From NCBI GenBank assembly GCA_021234155.1, contig JAJEKV010000054.1, positions 2,327,574-2,391,573 on the forward strand: 64,000 bases of DNA, in the 5' to 3' direction. Below the pieces are notes generated by a model. The model ran no database searches. It was not told where the DNA came from and saw nothing but the letters and a program-made list of their open reading frames with translations. Below are positions 44,116 through 56,160 of the stretch, one piece after another. Origin of the DNA: Isoetes taiwanensis. Taxonomy: Eukaryota > Streptophyta > Lycopodiopsida > Isoetales > Isoetaceae. Each line of letters opens with the position of its first letter. Positions within the stretch are counted from its first letter, which is position 1. Position numbers and translations under genes: made by a program.

Positions 44116-45405
44116 GCACATGCCTATAAACATGTGCATTTAACCTCTTTGCTACATGGCAAAACCCCACATGACCTTTTAGCTCTAACCCTAAAAGGGT
44201 CATGTAAAAGGAACCAAAATGGAAACCCTAAACCTTTTCTCTTTTCGCATTCCAACTTCCTTGAGCCATTTCGGCCAAGTGCTAGCGCTATTCCACAAGC
44301 CGGCCTTTCACAACAGATCCCCCCGATTCAGTCACCTTCAACCCAAACAGAAGCATGGACGCATTCCTAGGAGCTGGAGCAAGCCAAGGATTGGGTAAGC
44401 AATTTTGTTGTGCAATGCCAACTTCCAGTCCAGCAATGAGCTAGATTAGCATGTTAGTTTAGCCTTCGAGGCCTTATAAATTTTGAGATCACAAGCCCTA
44501 ACAAAGGAACGTAACCATGTATGTTTAGGTTGATAGATTAGATGTTATTCTATATTTCAGTTCTATGGATGATGATGCTCTATTTTATGCGCACTCCTGT
44601 GTATTGGGAAGGGGGATAGAGACCCTGAAAGCCTTAGTAGTTGATGTACCTAGATAGCCTCATTAATTCCCAATAAATGCGGCCTGTACATAAGAGCCCG
44701 CATGGCTGTAGGTTGCGGGGCTAGACCGGTAGATAAGGAGGACATGTTCCATTACAGATTGATCCCTCTGGTGTGTAAAGCCTACCAGGGATCTTAGCGA
44801 GCTAGGCCTGATGGCTTGCCACTCAGTGTGGGCAAGGCATGGGCTTGACACCTTTTGGGTGATACGTCACATTAATTGAGGTTCAAGTCGTAGACGAGCA
44901 GTGGCTCTGTAGCCGCCTGCAATGGGCATGCATGCCTCTGGAGGAACCTCCTGCCTCATCGGGACTGGGGAGACGCAACCCAGCAATAACCCTCTTGGCT
45001 ATGCACCCGGCAGGCTATGGTCAAGTCCCAAGACTTATCAGCCTATTCTGCAAAGTATGCACAGGAAGGGCGGATGGAGTGGACTACTCAGCGACCATGT
45101 TCTTATGCCAGCCCAATTCATTTGCCATGAATTCTGTCTGCTTGATTTCTGGAGTCCCAAGCTGTCAGTCGATCCCCTCGAGTCAGAGCCTTGGGTAGGG
45201 TTTCCTGACGATGATGATGTATTGATGTTTTACAGATGTATGTTATGGTGAGCCACCCTTCGAGGTGGAACTATATGTATTTGATGTCATGTGCTTATGT
45301 TATTTACGCTTCTGCAGCTAGGACGATCCCGAGGGAGGATGTGATGAATGAGAACTCTGGCTTCATATACGATGGAAGCATCGTATACGAGCATGGGACG
45401 TCACA
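44116..45405 (+). repeat. 5' LTR of element E, remaining part
   Basis: Continues the LTR begun at 30645, after GCACA at 44116-44120. Total LTR is about 1.42 kb. It ends GGGACGTCACA at 45405. A stem-loop near the end has arms TATACGATG (45366-45374) and CATCGTATA (45379-45387) and keeps pairing although the sequence differs from C. Confidence 0.88.
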
Positions 45406-45418
45406 ATGGTATCAGAGC
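45406..45418 (+). promoter_or_regulatory. Primer binding site (initiator tRNA-Met), element E
   Basis: ATGGTATCAGAGC immediately after LTR end GACGTCACA. Perfect match to the plant initiator tRNA-Met primer site. Confidence 0.92.
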
Positions 45419-45497
45419 TATGATCTTGGTCGACCAAAATTGAGCACTGGCCAATTCCCGAATAGTACTAACAGTCTAGATCTTTAGACTTTGGGGA

Positions 45498-46793
45498 TGG
45501 CAACCCAAGTAGGAGCCTCGATTGTTTTTCCTCATATTAGATTAACAAGCTAAGCTAATAATAGTTAGCAAAAGTATAACAAAAAAACCTTGAAACCTGA
45601 AAAATTTTGGCCATCTGAGAGTGACCCCTCATAGAGTGCGCCTGGACCCTTAGCTAAAATTTAGCAAGGAACCTTCTACCCAGCCACTAAATATAGAGCC
45701 CCTGCCTCCACAGCAGAAGATCAACTACTCTTGGAGTATGAAGGCTCAGAACTGGAGGAGGAAGAAGAAGGCGGACACGACTACGACATCGAAGACCTCA
45801 TCGACGTCGACCCCATTCAAGAGCACTAGCAAGCAGGGCATGAACTTCAGGGCTTTGACAAAGGCCTGAGGACGACGAGGACAGTTCCTCCACTTGAGTA
45901 GGCATCACAAGCTTAACTCCCGTCATGATCGAAGGCCAGGCGTACCTCCTACTGCACAACATCAAGAATCTACACCTACATCAAGAATCTACTGTACTAC
46001 ATCAAGAATCAAGAGGCCAGGCGGATGAACTCCTACACCTCCTGCGCCAATAGCCCGACCTCGATGACTTCATCGACCAGGAGATGCAAGACTTCTCCAT
46101 CAGCATACGGAAAGCCCATACCTATACGGGGCAGTCATCATCTGATATCGAGGCAGAAGAAGAATTTATCGCCATCCAAGAACGGATGGACATCAGGGGC
46201 AAGACCACAAGTGTACCCCTGCCTAGTTCTTCATCAATGACGCCAGCCGGAATCGACAGAAGCGGGGTCAATCTGACCTCCTTCAGGTCCATGTTTCAGA
46301 TTACAAGGACCTGACAGCAGTACTGGTGGACAAGTACTCCAGGAGGCATAGGTCCAGCATCAGGACCGGAGATAAAGCAGGAGAGGCAGGACATGATAAG
46401 TCCCTCAGGTACTACCTTCCACTTCTCATCGACGAAAGGATAGCAGTGATCCATCGGCAGTTCAGCCCACGGGGAGAAGAACGAGTGTTCATGCTGATTG
46501 CCCTCTCAGGATTTGGTAGACATGCATGAAAGCCTCAAAACATCGGCCATGTCATACTAGTAAAGAGGACAATAGCCATGAACATCTTCGACTTCGCGGT
46601 CCCGTGCCGACGCCAGGGCAGATTAGCCGTCACTGCGGCCTACACATCGGACTGAAGAGTGGAAGAATTGGTAATAGCTTTGCAAGGTGGGACGCCCACC
46701 AATATTCTCAGAAATTTGGGACATACAATTGGTACAGCCCAAGTAAAGGTATTCTTGGAGGACCACCTTGTATATCAGAGATTCCAAGAATAG
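45498..46793 (+). pseudogene. Element E ORF2, unknown accessory protein, frame broken
   Basis: The probable start is ATG 45498 (MATQVGASIVFPH), only 80 bases after the primer site, so ORF1 is missing. Recognisable pieces: an acidic stretch near 45740 (YEGSELEEEEEGGHDYD, DLIDVDPIQ), AHTYTGQSSSDIEAEEEF (46111) and the conserved C-terminal block DERIAVIHRQFSPRGEERVF, LIALSGFGRHA, LRNLGHTIGTAQVKVFLED, ending at 46793. This block matches element C ORF2 closely. Several stops and frameshifts. Function unknown. Confidence 0.65.
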
Positions 46794-47034
46794 CTTAAAA
46801 TTTTGTTTCTCTCTCAATCATTGTAATAATTTTTTATCTTATAAATATATTTTGTTGGCATTATGAATGTTCTTTGATATATTTTGTCCCCACATCTATA
46901 TCATCAACAACCAATGCAATAACAAACAAAAGCTAATCATAAGAGTGCAATCTAATGTGTGCGCAACTAGAGCTCCTAGAACCATGGAGCAAAACTGACG
47001 CCATCAAGAAAAGCAAACTCTTTCACGACAATTT
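46794..47034 (+). other. Spacer between ORF2 and gag of element E
   Basis: AT-rich, no gene seen. Corresponds to 36612-36974 of element C. Confidence 0.4.
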
Positions 47035-48165
47035 CAGCCAAGGAACTTGTACGAAGAGTTCGAGGCACCGACCACAGAAGAAGAGATATCTTGGATGAGA
47101 TTGAATATCCAAGAGACAAAAGCTCTACTGGCAAAAGGGCAGTATTTGCACTAGACCAGAACATCCAGCTGCCCCAGGCACCTGCTCAGGGAACAGATAA
47201 GGGAAGGAAGAGAAACTGGAGAAGGAGATCCCCTAGCACGGACTCCTTCAACACCAGTTTCGACTCCGACTCGGAATCAGAGAAGCAGGATAATGATCGG
47301 CGGACCCCCAGAGTTTCCGAACCGTGATAAAGGCAGGAACGGGGCCGACTATCAGAAGAAAGTCGACTCCACAATGTGTGGAAAGCAGGAAGTTAGAGTA
47401 GTTCTAGGGAAAGGTCCTTTGCAAAGCAGTAACATCCGAAGTGAAGTGGAGTTCCATTGAACTGAATGAATGAAAATACAATGACCCATAGAGTACCCGC
47501 AATGAGGCCCCAACATGAGTGAATATGAGTAAAAAAACAACAATAACCTCAGCCATATAACTAGCTCAAAACATATAACTAGGCCCACGATCCACAAAGT
47601 TCCCGAACCCAAAAACCGCATCCAAAGCTCGTCCAAGTCATAATTGACAAGATCAAAGCTGCACCTCGGCCCGCAACCCTCAAATATCGACTCCCAACCC
47701 CCACCTCAACAAGAAGGTAGAAGTGAAAACTGCAACCGCAATCACCTCGGAACTGCTGAAAATCGGCTAACACCTCAGTGTCAAGAAAGAGGATTGTGCC
47801 AAACTGTAAACACAATCACACAGATGGTTAATGTGAAAAGGTTAGGAACCCTATGGCCAAGCATGCATCATGCTCGAAAAGCAAGCAGAGCACAAGAATC
47901 TGACGAGAAAAAATAGTAGAAAGAGAAATTATAAAGAATCCTCAAAATCGACATTGCTACGTCGAGAAAGAAAATATATAGATACACTACGCCCGACCGC
48001 GGGGGTCTTCTCCTCAGTGCCCTCTGGAAGCCACAAAGCTACGCCAGGAAGAGAAAATAGGCACATCCAATAGAAGAACCCTTTGGAGCCTACCCAGAAG
48101 CGACAAGTGCTACGCTGGAAGAGAGAGGGTACAAGCACGACGAATGGCCAACTGAGAATCAACCC

Positions 48166-48724
48166 GATAGTAAACAAATAGTTAATAGTCAACGCAAGCC
48201 ACCAAGCACAATAGCACAATATCAAAAATTGAAAAGACAATCCATCTCGCGCTAGCTGTAAACAACAGACCACATGGAAGTTTAAGACAAGGGGTTAGCC
48301 GCCCTCATGCGCCAAGCATTAGAATGCCAACCGAATAAGAAAACACACGAGTAGGATGGAATAAGGATTCCAGAGATAATGACACAACAAATGAGAATAC
48401 TCGGATGCCACAGAGCTACGCCGAAAAAGAGAGAGAAAGATAGAAATAGTCTAGGACCAACCGCGGGGGTCTGCCCCTAGGTGCCCTCTAGAATAGTAAA
48501 CAAATAGTTAATAGTCAACACAAGCCACCAAGCACAATAGCACAATATTAAAAATTGAAAAGACAATTCATCTCACACCAGCTGTAAACAAACAGACCAC
48601 ATGGAAGTTTAAGACAAGGGGTTAGCCGCCCTCATGGGCCAAGCATTAGAATGCCAACCGAATCAGAAAACACACGAGTAGGACGGAATAAGGATTCCAG
48701 AGATAATGACACAATAATGAGAAA
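48166..48724. repeat. 327-bp tandem duplication
   Basis: 48166-48397 (ATAGTAAACAAATAGTTAAT to AGATAATGACACAA) is repeated at 48493-48724 with few changes, period 327. Confidence 0.9.
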
Positions 48725-48740
48725 TGACGCACGTAGCTTT

Positions 48741-48882
<142 letters not shown>

Positions 48883-49821
48883 CGGGGGGTCTGCCCCTAG
48901 GTGCCCTCTAGAAGCGACAAGTGCTATGCTGGGAAATTGCAAAGGCCACCAGCCACAAAGATATAGAAGAGAAGAGTCAATCCAGCTCTCACTAGGTGGA
49001 ACGAGAAGAAATCAAAAGATGTTAAGATGAGCCGACACCAGGTGACTAGACTCAGAGGAGGGAGAGAGGGAAACTCTAGAACCAACAGAATTCAGCTCAG
49101 AGGAAACGCCGATGAGGAATGCTAGCAGGCAACCATAGTAGACAGAGCCAAAGAAAACCTGCGCCATAGAAGGCTCAGGCTATAGATAAATCTGACACCC
49201 AAAATGGCGTGACGCCAAAACAGACGTCCCTTTCCCCAGAATGATGGTTCTCTTCTATATAAGAAGAGCACAATGGCATTCTCAGGGGATAACATGTCAA
49301 GAACGGAAGTCGAAGCTTGGTTAGACGAGATGAGAAAGTATGGGAACGCTAATGGCATGAAAGACAAGGACAAGGGCAGGGTAGCAATAGCCAACCTCAA
49401 AGGAGCGGCCAGAATTTGGTGGAAAGGCTAAGCCAAGGCCCATGGATTGAGCAGGGACAACTGCAGATTCAAGTAAGTTTTCCAAGGTATTTAAGCGTCG
49501 TCATTACAGCTTGGAGCAGGGAAATAAGATGGTGTAGAAGTACATCGAAGAGTTTATGAGACTAAGGTTGTATTGTGCCAAAGTTGAGCGAACGACACGC
49601 AGTGGAGGGTATATTGAGGGCTTGAATGAGAAAATTAAGAATCAACCCCAGAACAGTGTCAAAAGCAGAGTCCAAGGTCGTGAGCCTACAGGGAGCCAGG
49701 GATAGGTTCAATACACTGTACGTTTTATACAGAATACATATGAATTGTATGATACGGCACATATTTGTCGTATAAAACGTAAAAAATACGGAAAAAAAAA
49801 AATCGGCGTCGGAAGATTTTT

Positions 49822-50104
49822 TTTTTTTTTGAAGAACGTGATTTACTTCATATTATACACTCAAAATATTACAGAGTACTTCCAGAAGTAAGAAATGTCC
49901 CTGAAGCATCAATCACTTTTAGATGATCATTCCGTATTGGAATTTTAATACGATCAGGCCAATTGGAGATCTGAAAGCAATTATACAACTTCTTACGAAT
50001 TTCTTGACGCACCACCTGAGAAGAAATACGCTTATCATAAAAGATCTTTCTTCGCCTTCGCTTCCATACACTCCATATTAGCCAAGACTTTGCCATGTGA
50101 AATT
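49822..50104 (-). pseudogene. LINE 3' fragment nested in the MITE
   Basis: Minus strand: a protein end typical of plant LINEs (SWLIWSVWKRRRRKIFYDKR), then a short 3' region and a poly(A) tail (T run at 49817-49830). It is flanked by a 19-bp duplication beginning TCGGCGTCGGAAGA at 49803-49821 and 50105-50123. Classic target-primed insertion of a 5'-truncated LINE. Confidence 0.85.
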
Positions 50105-50119
50105 TCGGCGTCGGAAGAT

Positions 50120-50380
50120 TTTTGCGTACGCGAAAACATCTAATTCGCATATGCAAAATTTTTTTCGCGTACGCGAAATAGTGAAAACAGCATACTAATT
50201 CGCGTATGCGAAACTTTTTCCGCGCACGCGAAACAGTATAAAGCGGGTAGCAAATTTATTTTTTATTTTTTTTTTATTTTTTGACGAATTGGAATTTGAA
50301 AACCGCGTACGCGAAACCTTCTAAACCGCATAAGCGAAAGCTTTTTCGCGTATGTGAAACAGTATAAAGCGCGTTCGCGT
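50120..50380. repeat. Cluster of TTCGCGTACGCGAA palindromes
   Basis: Variants at about 50124, 50142, 50163, 50199, 50219, 50303, 50325, 50345 and 50374, such as TTCGCGTACGCGAAA, TTCGCGTATGCGAAA and CCGCGCACGCGAAA, spaced about 20-40 bases apart. Possible subterminal transposase-binding sites. Confidence 0.85.
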
Positions 50381-50924
50381 ACTAAAAAATACGTAAAATA
50401 CGTTTTTTTCCAAAAAAAAATACGTATTTTTTAACTATATACATCAGGAATTTATATTTCGTACGTACAGAACCTATCCCTGAGGGAGCATGTCCCCAGA
50501 GCAGTGGACAGAAGCAACAATTCTATCAGGATAAGAGAAAAGATACCCGAAGCTATAGTCCGAGAGCAACAAGCCCGACACTTGCTAAACCTCAGTACAA
50601 CACAAATTATGGGAAGCAAGACAAGAAGTAGGTCAGCTTGGGGGACAAAGGGCAAGCGAGAGATTCAAACTACTCCAAAGCAGTCAAGCAATTCTTGCAG
50701 TTCATCCCGAAAGAGAAGAGGCAGGAATGCTTAGAAAAGCGGTTGTGCTTCAGGTGCTTCCAAGGACACACAACTGTCCTTTTGTGATGAACGCAATGCT
50801 AGCAGAGTTAGGAGGATGGGAGACACCCCCGGAAAACGACGACAAAGATGCTTGCAACTACATCCAGAGTGAATGCCACATCTTTACTGCCATTGAATCC
50901 GAGAATGCCGAGAGTCAATATCAA

Positions 50925-51310
50925 GTCATTTCACCAATAGAGAAAGTCAAAACCAAATCCTTCATAGTGTTGATAGACACGGGGAGTACACATAACTTTG
51001 CTTCGCCAAGGATTGGTAGAGTTGTTAAAGCTGAAACCTTTGAAGTCCAAGCCCATGCATGTAGTGTTGGTAAGTGGAGCAATCCGACACACAGCGGGAA
51101 AAAGGATCAACTTCAACATAGATTTGCCAAGTATCATCATTGGAATGGGAGCAGGGGTCATGAATATTGGCAAGATATGACCTGATCATAGGCATGAAAT
51201 ACCTTGGCCCAGCTGGTGCTGTAATTGATTGCAGGAAGTGGAAAGTGACCTTAACGGCACTAGGTGGCAAAATCATTGAGATACCAGGTAAAGAAGTCAC
51301 ACCAATCATG
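50925..51310 (+). pseudogene. Element E aspartic protease
   Basis: FIVLIDTGSTHNFASPRI (about 50960-51013) gives the catalytic Asp-Thr-Gly; the rest (LLKLKPLKSKPMHVVLVSGA, KRINFNIDLPSI, DLIIGMKYLGPAGAVIDC) is in a second frame after a shift near 51015 and a third from about 51165. Confidence 0.82.
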
Positions 51311-51365
51311 CAATGCATGTCTAGTAAGAAATTACCTAAGTGCATAAAGAAGGAGCAAGTGGCCT

Positions 51366-52475
51366 ATGTCTTTAAGCTTGAAATTGAAGAGCCAAAAAAT
51401 AGAGGAAGACAAGAAGGACAAAGCATTGCGCAAGTGGCTGAAACAAATAGCCAAGCTAGCAAAGGAATTCCACGATCTGTTTCCAGATGAGATCAAGCAA
51501 TTTCCTCCATACAGAGGAATCGAGCGTAAAATAGCACTTGAACCAGGGACTAAGCCCACAAATTAGACACCATATAGAATGACACCTCAGGAGTTGGCAG
51601 AATTGAAGAAGCAATTGCAAGAGTTGCTAGACCTAGGGTTTATAAGACCTAGTGTCTCCCCGTTTGGGGCGCCTATCCTATTTGTCAAGAAGAAAGATGG
51701 AAGTATGAGAATATGCATTGGCTATCGTCAATTAAACAAGCACATCATCAAGAATAAGCGCGTTGCCCCGACAGACGACTTGATGGATGAGCTCCAAGGT
51801 GCAAAGGTCTTCTCGAAAATTGACTTGGGATCGACAAAGACATCCATAAGACCGCTTTCAAAACGAGATATGACCACCATGAGTTTACAGTGATGCCATT
51901 CGGACTGTCCAATGCCCTAACAAGATTCATGAGGCTCATGAACGACTTTTTTCATGAGTTTCTATATACGTTCATCATAGTTTTCTTTGATGACATCTTA
52001 GTGTATAGCAAGTCCCCAGAAGAGCATGCACAACACTTGAGGAAGGTACTTGAGAAGTTTAGGAGGCATCAACTCTACTCGAAATTGTCCAAGTGTCACT
52101 TCACTACAGAAAGAATAGAGTATTTGGGACATGTAACTTCAGTAGAGGGAATTTCCACCGATCTTGCGAAGATTGAAACGGTAATTGATTGGCCAGCACC
52201 GAAGAACATCCATGAAGTAGCTTCCTCGGCTTAGCGAGTATTATAGAAAGTTCGTCAAGAACTTTGCCAAAATAGCCGCACCACTAACGGACCTCACCAA
52301 AGCAAAGAAAATAAAAGATTGGGCAAGTCATTGGCAAAAGAAGGCCCAAGCAACATTTGAGGCATTGAAGGAAGCTCTAATGACTGCCCCAGCCTTGACA
52401 TTACCGGACCCAGAGAAGGATAAGTTGGTGGTAACCGGCTCTAGCAAGATTGCAACAAGAGCAGTCTTAATGTAG
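51366..52475 (+). pseudogene. Element E reverse transcriptase
   Basis: LFPDEIKQFPPYRGIERKIAL (51484), [20 protein letters not shown] (51585), [17 protein letters not shown] (Asp replaced by Gly in the usual IDYRQLN), KIDLGS (51822, then a small deletion), MMPFGLSNALTRFMRLM (51890), FFDDILVYSKSPEEHAQHL (active site, 51985), YLGHVTSVEGISTDLAKIE. Frameshifts near 51835 and 52225, and a TAG at 52473-52475 at the same position as the TAG in element A. Confidence 0.88.
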
Positions 52476-53657
52476 GAGGAGAGAGTTGTAGCATATGATT
52501 CAAGGAAGATGAACGACGCCAAAATGTTCGACCCAACCCATGACCAGGAGTTGCTAACAGTGGTGAGAGCGTTAAGGATATAGAGACCATGGAATAAAAC
52601 AACGGCTAAGGTTAGCCAAATGGCTATTTTGTAGCAGTTTTTACAAGAAAAACGGCTAAAGTAAATGGAAAAAATGCCCTCAAAAAAGAAAATTTTAGCC
52701 CAATTTTTTTGCCCCCCAAGTGAGCTTTTAAGTTGAATAGCCAAACCTTTACCTCCAGACATATCCACCAGGACATCGATTAGCTAAACCTAAGATAGAG
52801 TGGGCTTGGAAAAATGGATAGATTAGCCCAAAATTCAACACCAATGTATGTACCAACTTTAAGAAATTTCAAATAGGGTTTATATTTTTCCTTTTTCCAC
52901 TTTCTTTCTTGTTCCAAGTACAAAGTTGAAGCATTAGAGGGAAAAGGAACAATGTAGTCTTTTTTTTTTTTAGGTTTTTGAACATGTTCATGTATATTTG
53001 TGTCTTGATTTATGTATTTATAATAAATTCAATGTCTTTGCCAAAATGCTTGGATTTTTTTTAAATTACTATAACGTGATGGCTAATATGTGCCTCTCCA
53101 TTTTGTGAAAGTTTAGCCAAAAGCAAGAAATTGTGATGGAGAAAAACCATTTAGTTTAGCCAAGTGTTAGAAACTTCTTGTCCCGATTTGAAGGTAGTTT
53201 AGCTAAACCTATTTTGGCTACACCAAAATATAGGAGTAGTAATTTATTCCATGATAGAGACACTATCTATTGGGAAGGAAGTTCCAATAAGATACGGACC
53301 ACCAGAGCCTATAGTATGTCTTCACCTAACTACATCTCAATTTGAGGAAAAGGAGATGGATGGAGTTCCTGGAGGAGTACAATTTTGACATCATGTATAA
53401 AACAGGCAAGCTCATCGTGGATGCGAATGTGCTTTCAAGGCACCCTTTGACGATGAGAGTCCATTGCAATGCCATATCAACACTCACCAGTGAGTTTGGC
53501 AAGAAAATAGAAGAAACCTTGCCAACGGACCGAGACTTTAAGGAAGCATGGGCAAGCCTTTCCAAGGAAGCAAGAATGGACAAAGAGAGGGGAACCTTCA
53601 AGCATTTTAAGAAGGAAGGCAAGCTATTGTACTATAAGAACGAATTGTGCATACCAG
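52476..53657 (+). pseudogene. Element E RNase H and integrase start, split by a MITE and cut by element F
   Basis: RNase H begins EERVVAYDSRKMNDA and is interrupted at 52587 in RALRI by the MITE. It resumes after 53261 as RHYLLGRKF, continues to RRWMEFLEEYNFDIMYKTGK and NVLSRHP, and on to the pre-integrase region ending KNELCIPV at 53657, where element F begins. A TGG-to-TAG change sits beside the MITE site. Confidence 0.87.
52588..53253. mobile_element. hAT-like MITE, 666 bp, in RNase H of element E
   Basis: Inverted ends CATGGAATAAA and TTTATTCCATG, flanked by the exact 8-bp duplication ATAGAGAC at 52580-52587 and 53254-53261. Removing it with one duplication copy joins the RNase H frame. 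The TIR matches 9 of 11 bases of the MITE at 29791, and both contain TTAGCCAAA/TTTGGCTA motifs, so they belong to one family. No coding capacity. Confidence 0.93.
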
Positions 53658-55291
53658 TGTGACGTCCCCTACTCGTATACGGTGCACTCACCGTATACAA
53701 ACAGGAGTTCATCCCCCATACCAGCTCCATGCCGATACAGGGCCCTCCACATAACACTGCAACCGTGACGGGTTCCAGTGGGAAGAGTGAAGGGGTCATT
53801 TTACCCCGTCTCCCTCAGGGTCTACCTAGCTGCGGAAGCGTAAACATACATGTCAGTATATAACATAAGCACGTATCCACCTCGAAGGGTGGTCCATCAC
53901 ATCTGCATAAACAAGGTGAGCGCAATACGGGGGGGAGTCCTACCCAAGGCTCAGACTCAAGGGGATGGCCCGGCGGCTTGGGTCTCCGAGTTCATTGCGG
54001 GGCGAAATTCATGGACGATGGATTTACCGGCATATGAACATGGCATAGGGTTGTCCACTCCATCCGCCCCTCCCTGTGCACACTTTGCGAGTAGGCTGAA
54101 AAGTGTCGGGGACTGGATGTAGCCAGCGGATGCATAGCCAAAGGGCTATTCTGGGTTTCATCCTCCCGATTCAGATGGGGCGAGGAAGGGATCACTCCCT
54201 CGAGATCTACATGTAGACTCAAGGTGACTAGAGGGCCTTGCCGTGATATTGAACCTTTGGAAAGTGTACACCACTTCACGGTGTCGAGTCCATGCCTCAC
54301 CGCTTTTCGGTGGTAAGCCATTAGACCTAGTCACAATGATCCCTGGTAGGCCTTACACACCGGAGGGATCATTCAAAGTGAACATGAACCTCCTTCTTAG
54401 CCGGTCGGCCCTTCACCCACAACCGGTGTGGTTCTTGTACACTGGCCGAATCTATAGTGTGCTAGAGAGGCTACTCTAGGAGCATCTACTACCAAGCTTT
54501 GGGTCTCTACCCCCTTCCCAATACAAGGAGTTCATAGAGATACATCATCCATAAACATCACAGGAGAAGAACTAAAGAACTATATCTAATCTACATCATA
54601 GAGTTAGGTTCTTTAGTTAGAGGTCGGTATCTAGAGATCTAGAAGGCTGCTATGGGCAATTTAATAGGCTAAACCTCTTGATTTCTATGGACTGAAATAG
54701 GGTTTAGACTATCTAATTGGCCAAATACTGATCCTTGAGTGGCTCCTCGACCGAGCTCGACCATCCTCTTTGAAATGCTTTCGAGTCAAGGGAAACTAAG
54801 GTTGCAATTCTCTCGAGGTAGTAAGGAGGCGGTTTTGGCTGTTGAGGCAGCCAAAACAGGAGTTCTAAAACCCTAGAAACGAAAAAATGGGCAAGTTAGG
54901 GTTTCCCTCCCTTAATAGACAAGGGGGTTGGCTAGGGTTTCCAATTATCCCTTTAGGCATGTGGGATAATTGGGAATGGGCCCACTTGCCTTTAATGGCT
55001 AGGTGGCAAAATGTGCCCACATTAATGTGTACATTGGAAAATGTGCACATTAATTGCACACTTGGGTATGGCCCACTTGGCATCAAGTGTCCACATGGAA
55101 ATGTGTGCCCACATTAATGTGTACATTGGGAAATGTGCACATTAATTATTGCACATATTCCTTGCAAGCTGCCCCCTAGGGCTACCCAATGGCTACGTTG
55201 GCGCACACGTCGGTCGGGGTGGCGGTATGCGGCGTGACGACAAGACGAAAGATATCGTCCCCGGGACCGTATCGTCATCTGGAACGTCACA
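53658..55291 (-). repeat. 3' LTR of element F (1634 bp)
   Basis: Plus-strand reading starts TGTGACGTCCCC and ends GGAACGTCACA, that is TGTGACGTTCC...GGGGACGTCACA on the minus strand. The end stem-loop GTATACGGTG-CACT-CACCGTATAC is at 53675-53698. Very similar to the LTRs of element C. Confidence 0.92.
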
Positions 55292-56160
55292 TTCTCCCCA
55301 CCTTGAAATGATGATGTCCGCAACATCGTGGGTCTCCCCACCTTGGGATCATCCTAACCTGCAATCAACCTGATACATACGATAAATTACTATAATACTT
55401 ACACATTTATTAAGATTACCTTAAGGTAATATTTTTAGATATATTATACCGCTATATTATGGAATAACTTATCGGTTCACAACATCATTAAAACAGGTTA
55501 CTCAATAATTCACTTATCATGACAATTAAGTTTATCAAAATTAAAATTAACGTCGAGGGTACTCTTCATTTCCTTGCAACACATTCCAACAAAATTTGTG
55601 TTGCAAGTCTTCACATCTTCGACCTCTTTGCCCTCCTGAGGGCTCTATTGGCTGTGAGGTCAACACTACGTTAGTACCATTTAATTATTAGTAAAATTTT
55701 GGTTATATGGTGACCACCCACCTATCTACATGGATGCATGGCTAATCTCCGTAGGAAGAGGGTGAATCTTCCATTATGGCCGTGGAGAGGCGCGCCTATA
55801 TGCCTATATGCCGCTCATGCCTACACCCTAGTTGCCCCAGCGTGGAGGATAGGTCCTTCAGTATATGGGGCGTGAAGGCCTGATTCCTCCTATCAAAGCA
55901 TATATGGGGCTAGAGGTGCTTTTCCTATCGATTGCATTCCTTCATGACCTCCCCTTTCTCGAGGTTAGTCTACTTCCGTGGGACGGAAGTAGACTTTCTA
56001 ATCTACCTTCCACTCGCCCAAGCTTTAAACGCGGTCATGCCTACATTGACATTACACCACGCTTAAAGATCACCGTAGTGGTCTCATCATCGGTCTAGCA
56101 TCGACGACCCATACCTAGCATAGGTTGCATCGTAGATTAATCTTAACTATACATAGAATT
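55292..56160 (-). other. Polypurine tract and 3' UTR of element F
   Basis: TTCTCCCCACCTT at 55292-55304 is the inverted polypurine tract. The 3' UTR stem-loop of element B recurs at 55969-55993. Confidence 0.82.

Larger units (their letters stand above)
49697..50482. mobile_element. hAT-like MITE, 786 bp, with CG palindromes
   Basis: Inverted ends CAGGGATAGGTTC and GAACCTATCCCTG, flanked by AGGGAGC at 49690-49696 and 50483-50489 (7 bp exact; 8 expected for hAT). Within its right half lie about nine variants of the palindrome TTCGCGTACGCGAA (50120-50380). A LINE fragment (49822-50104) is nested inside. Confidence 0.88.
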
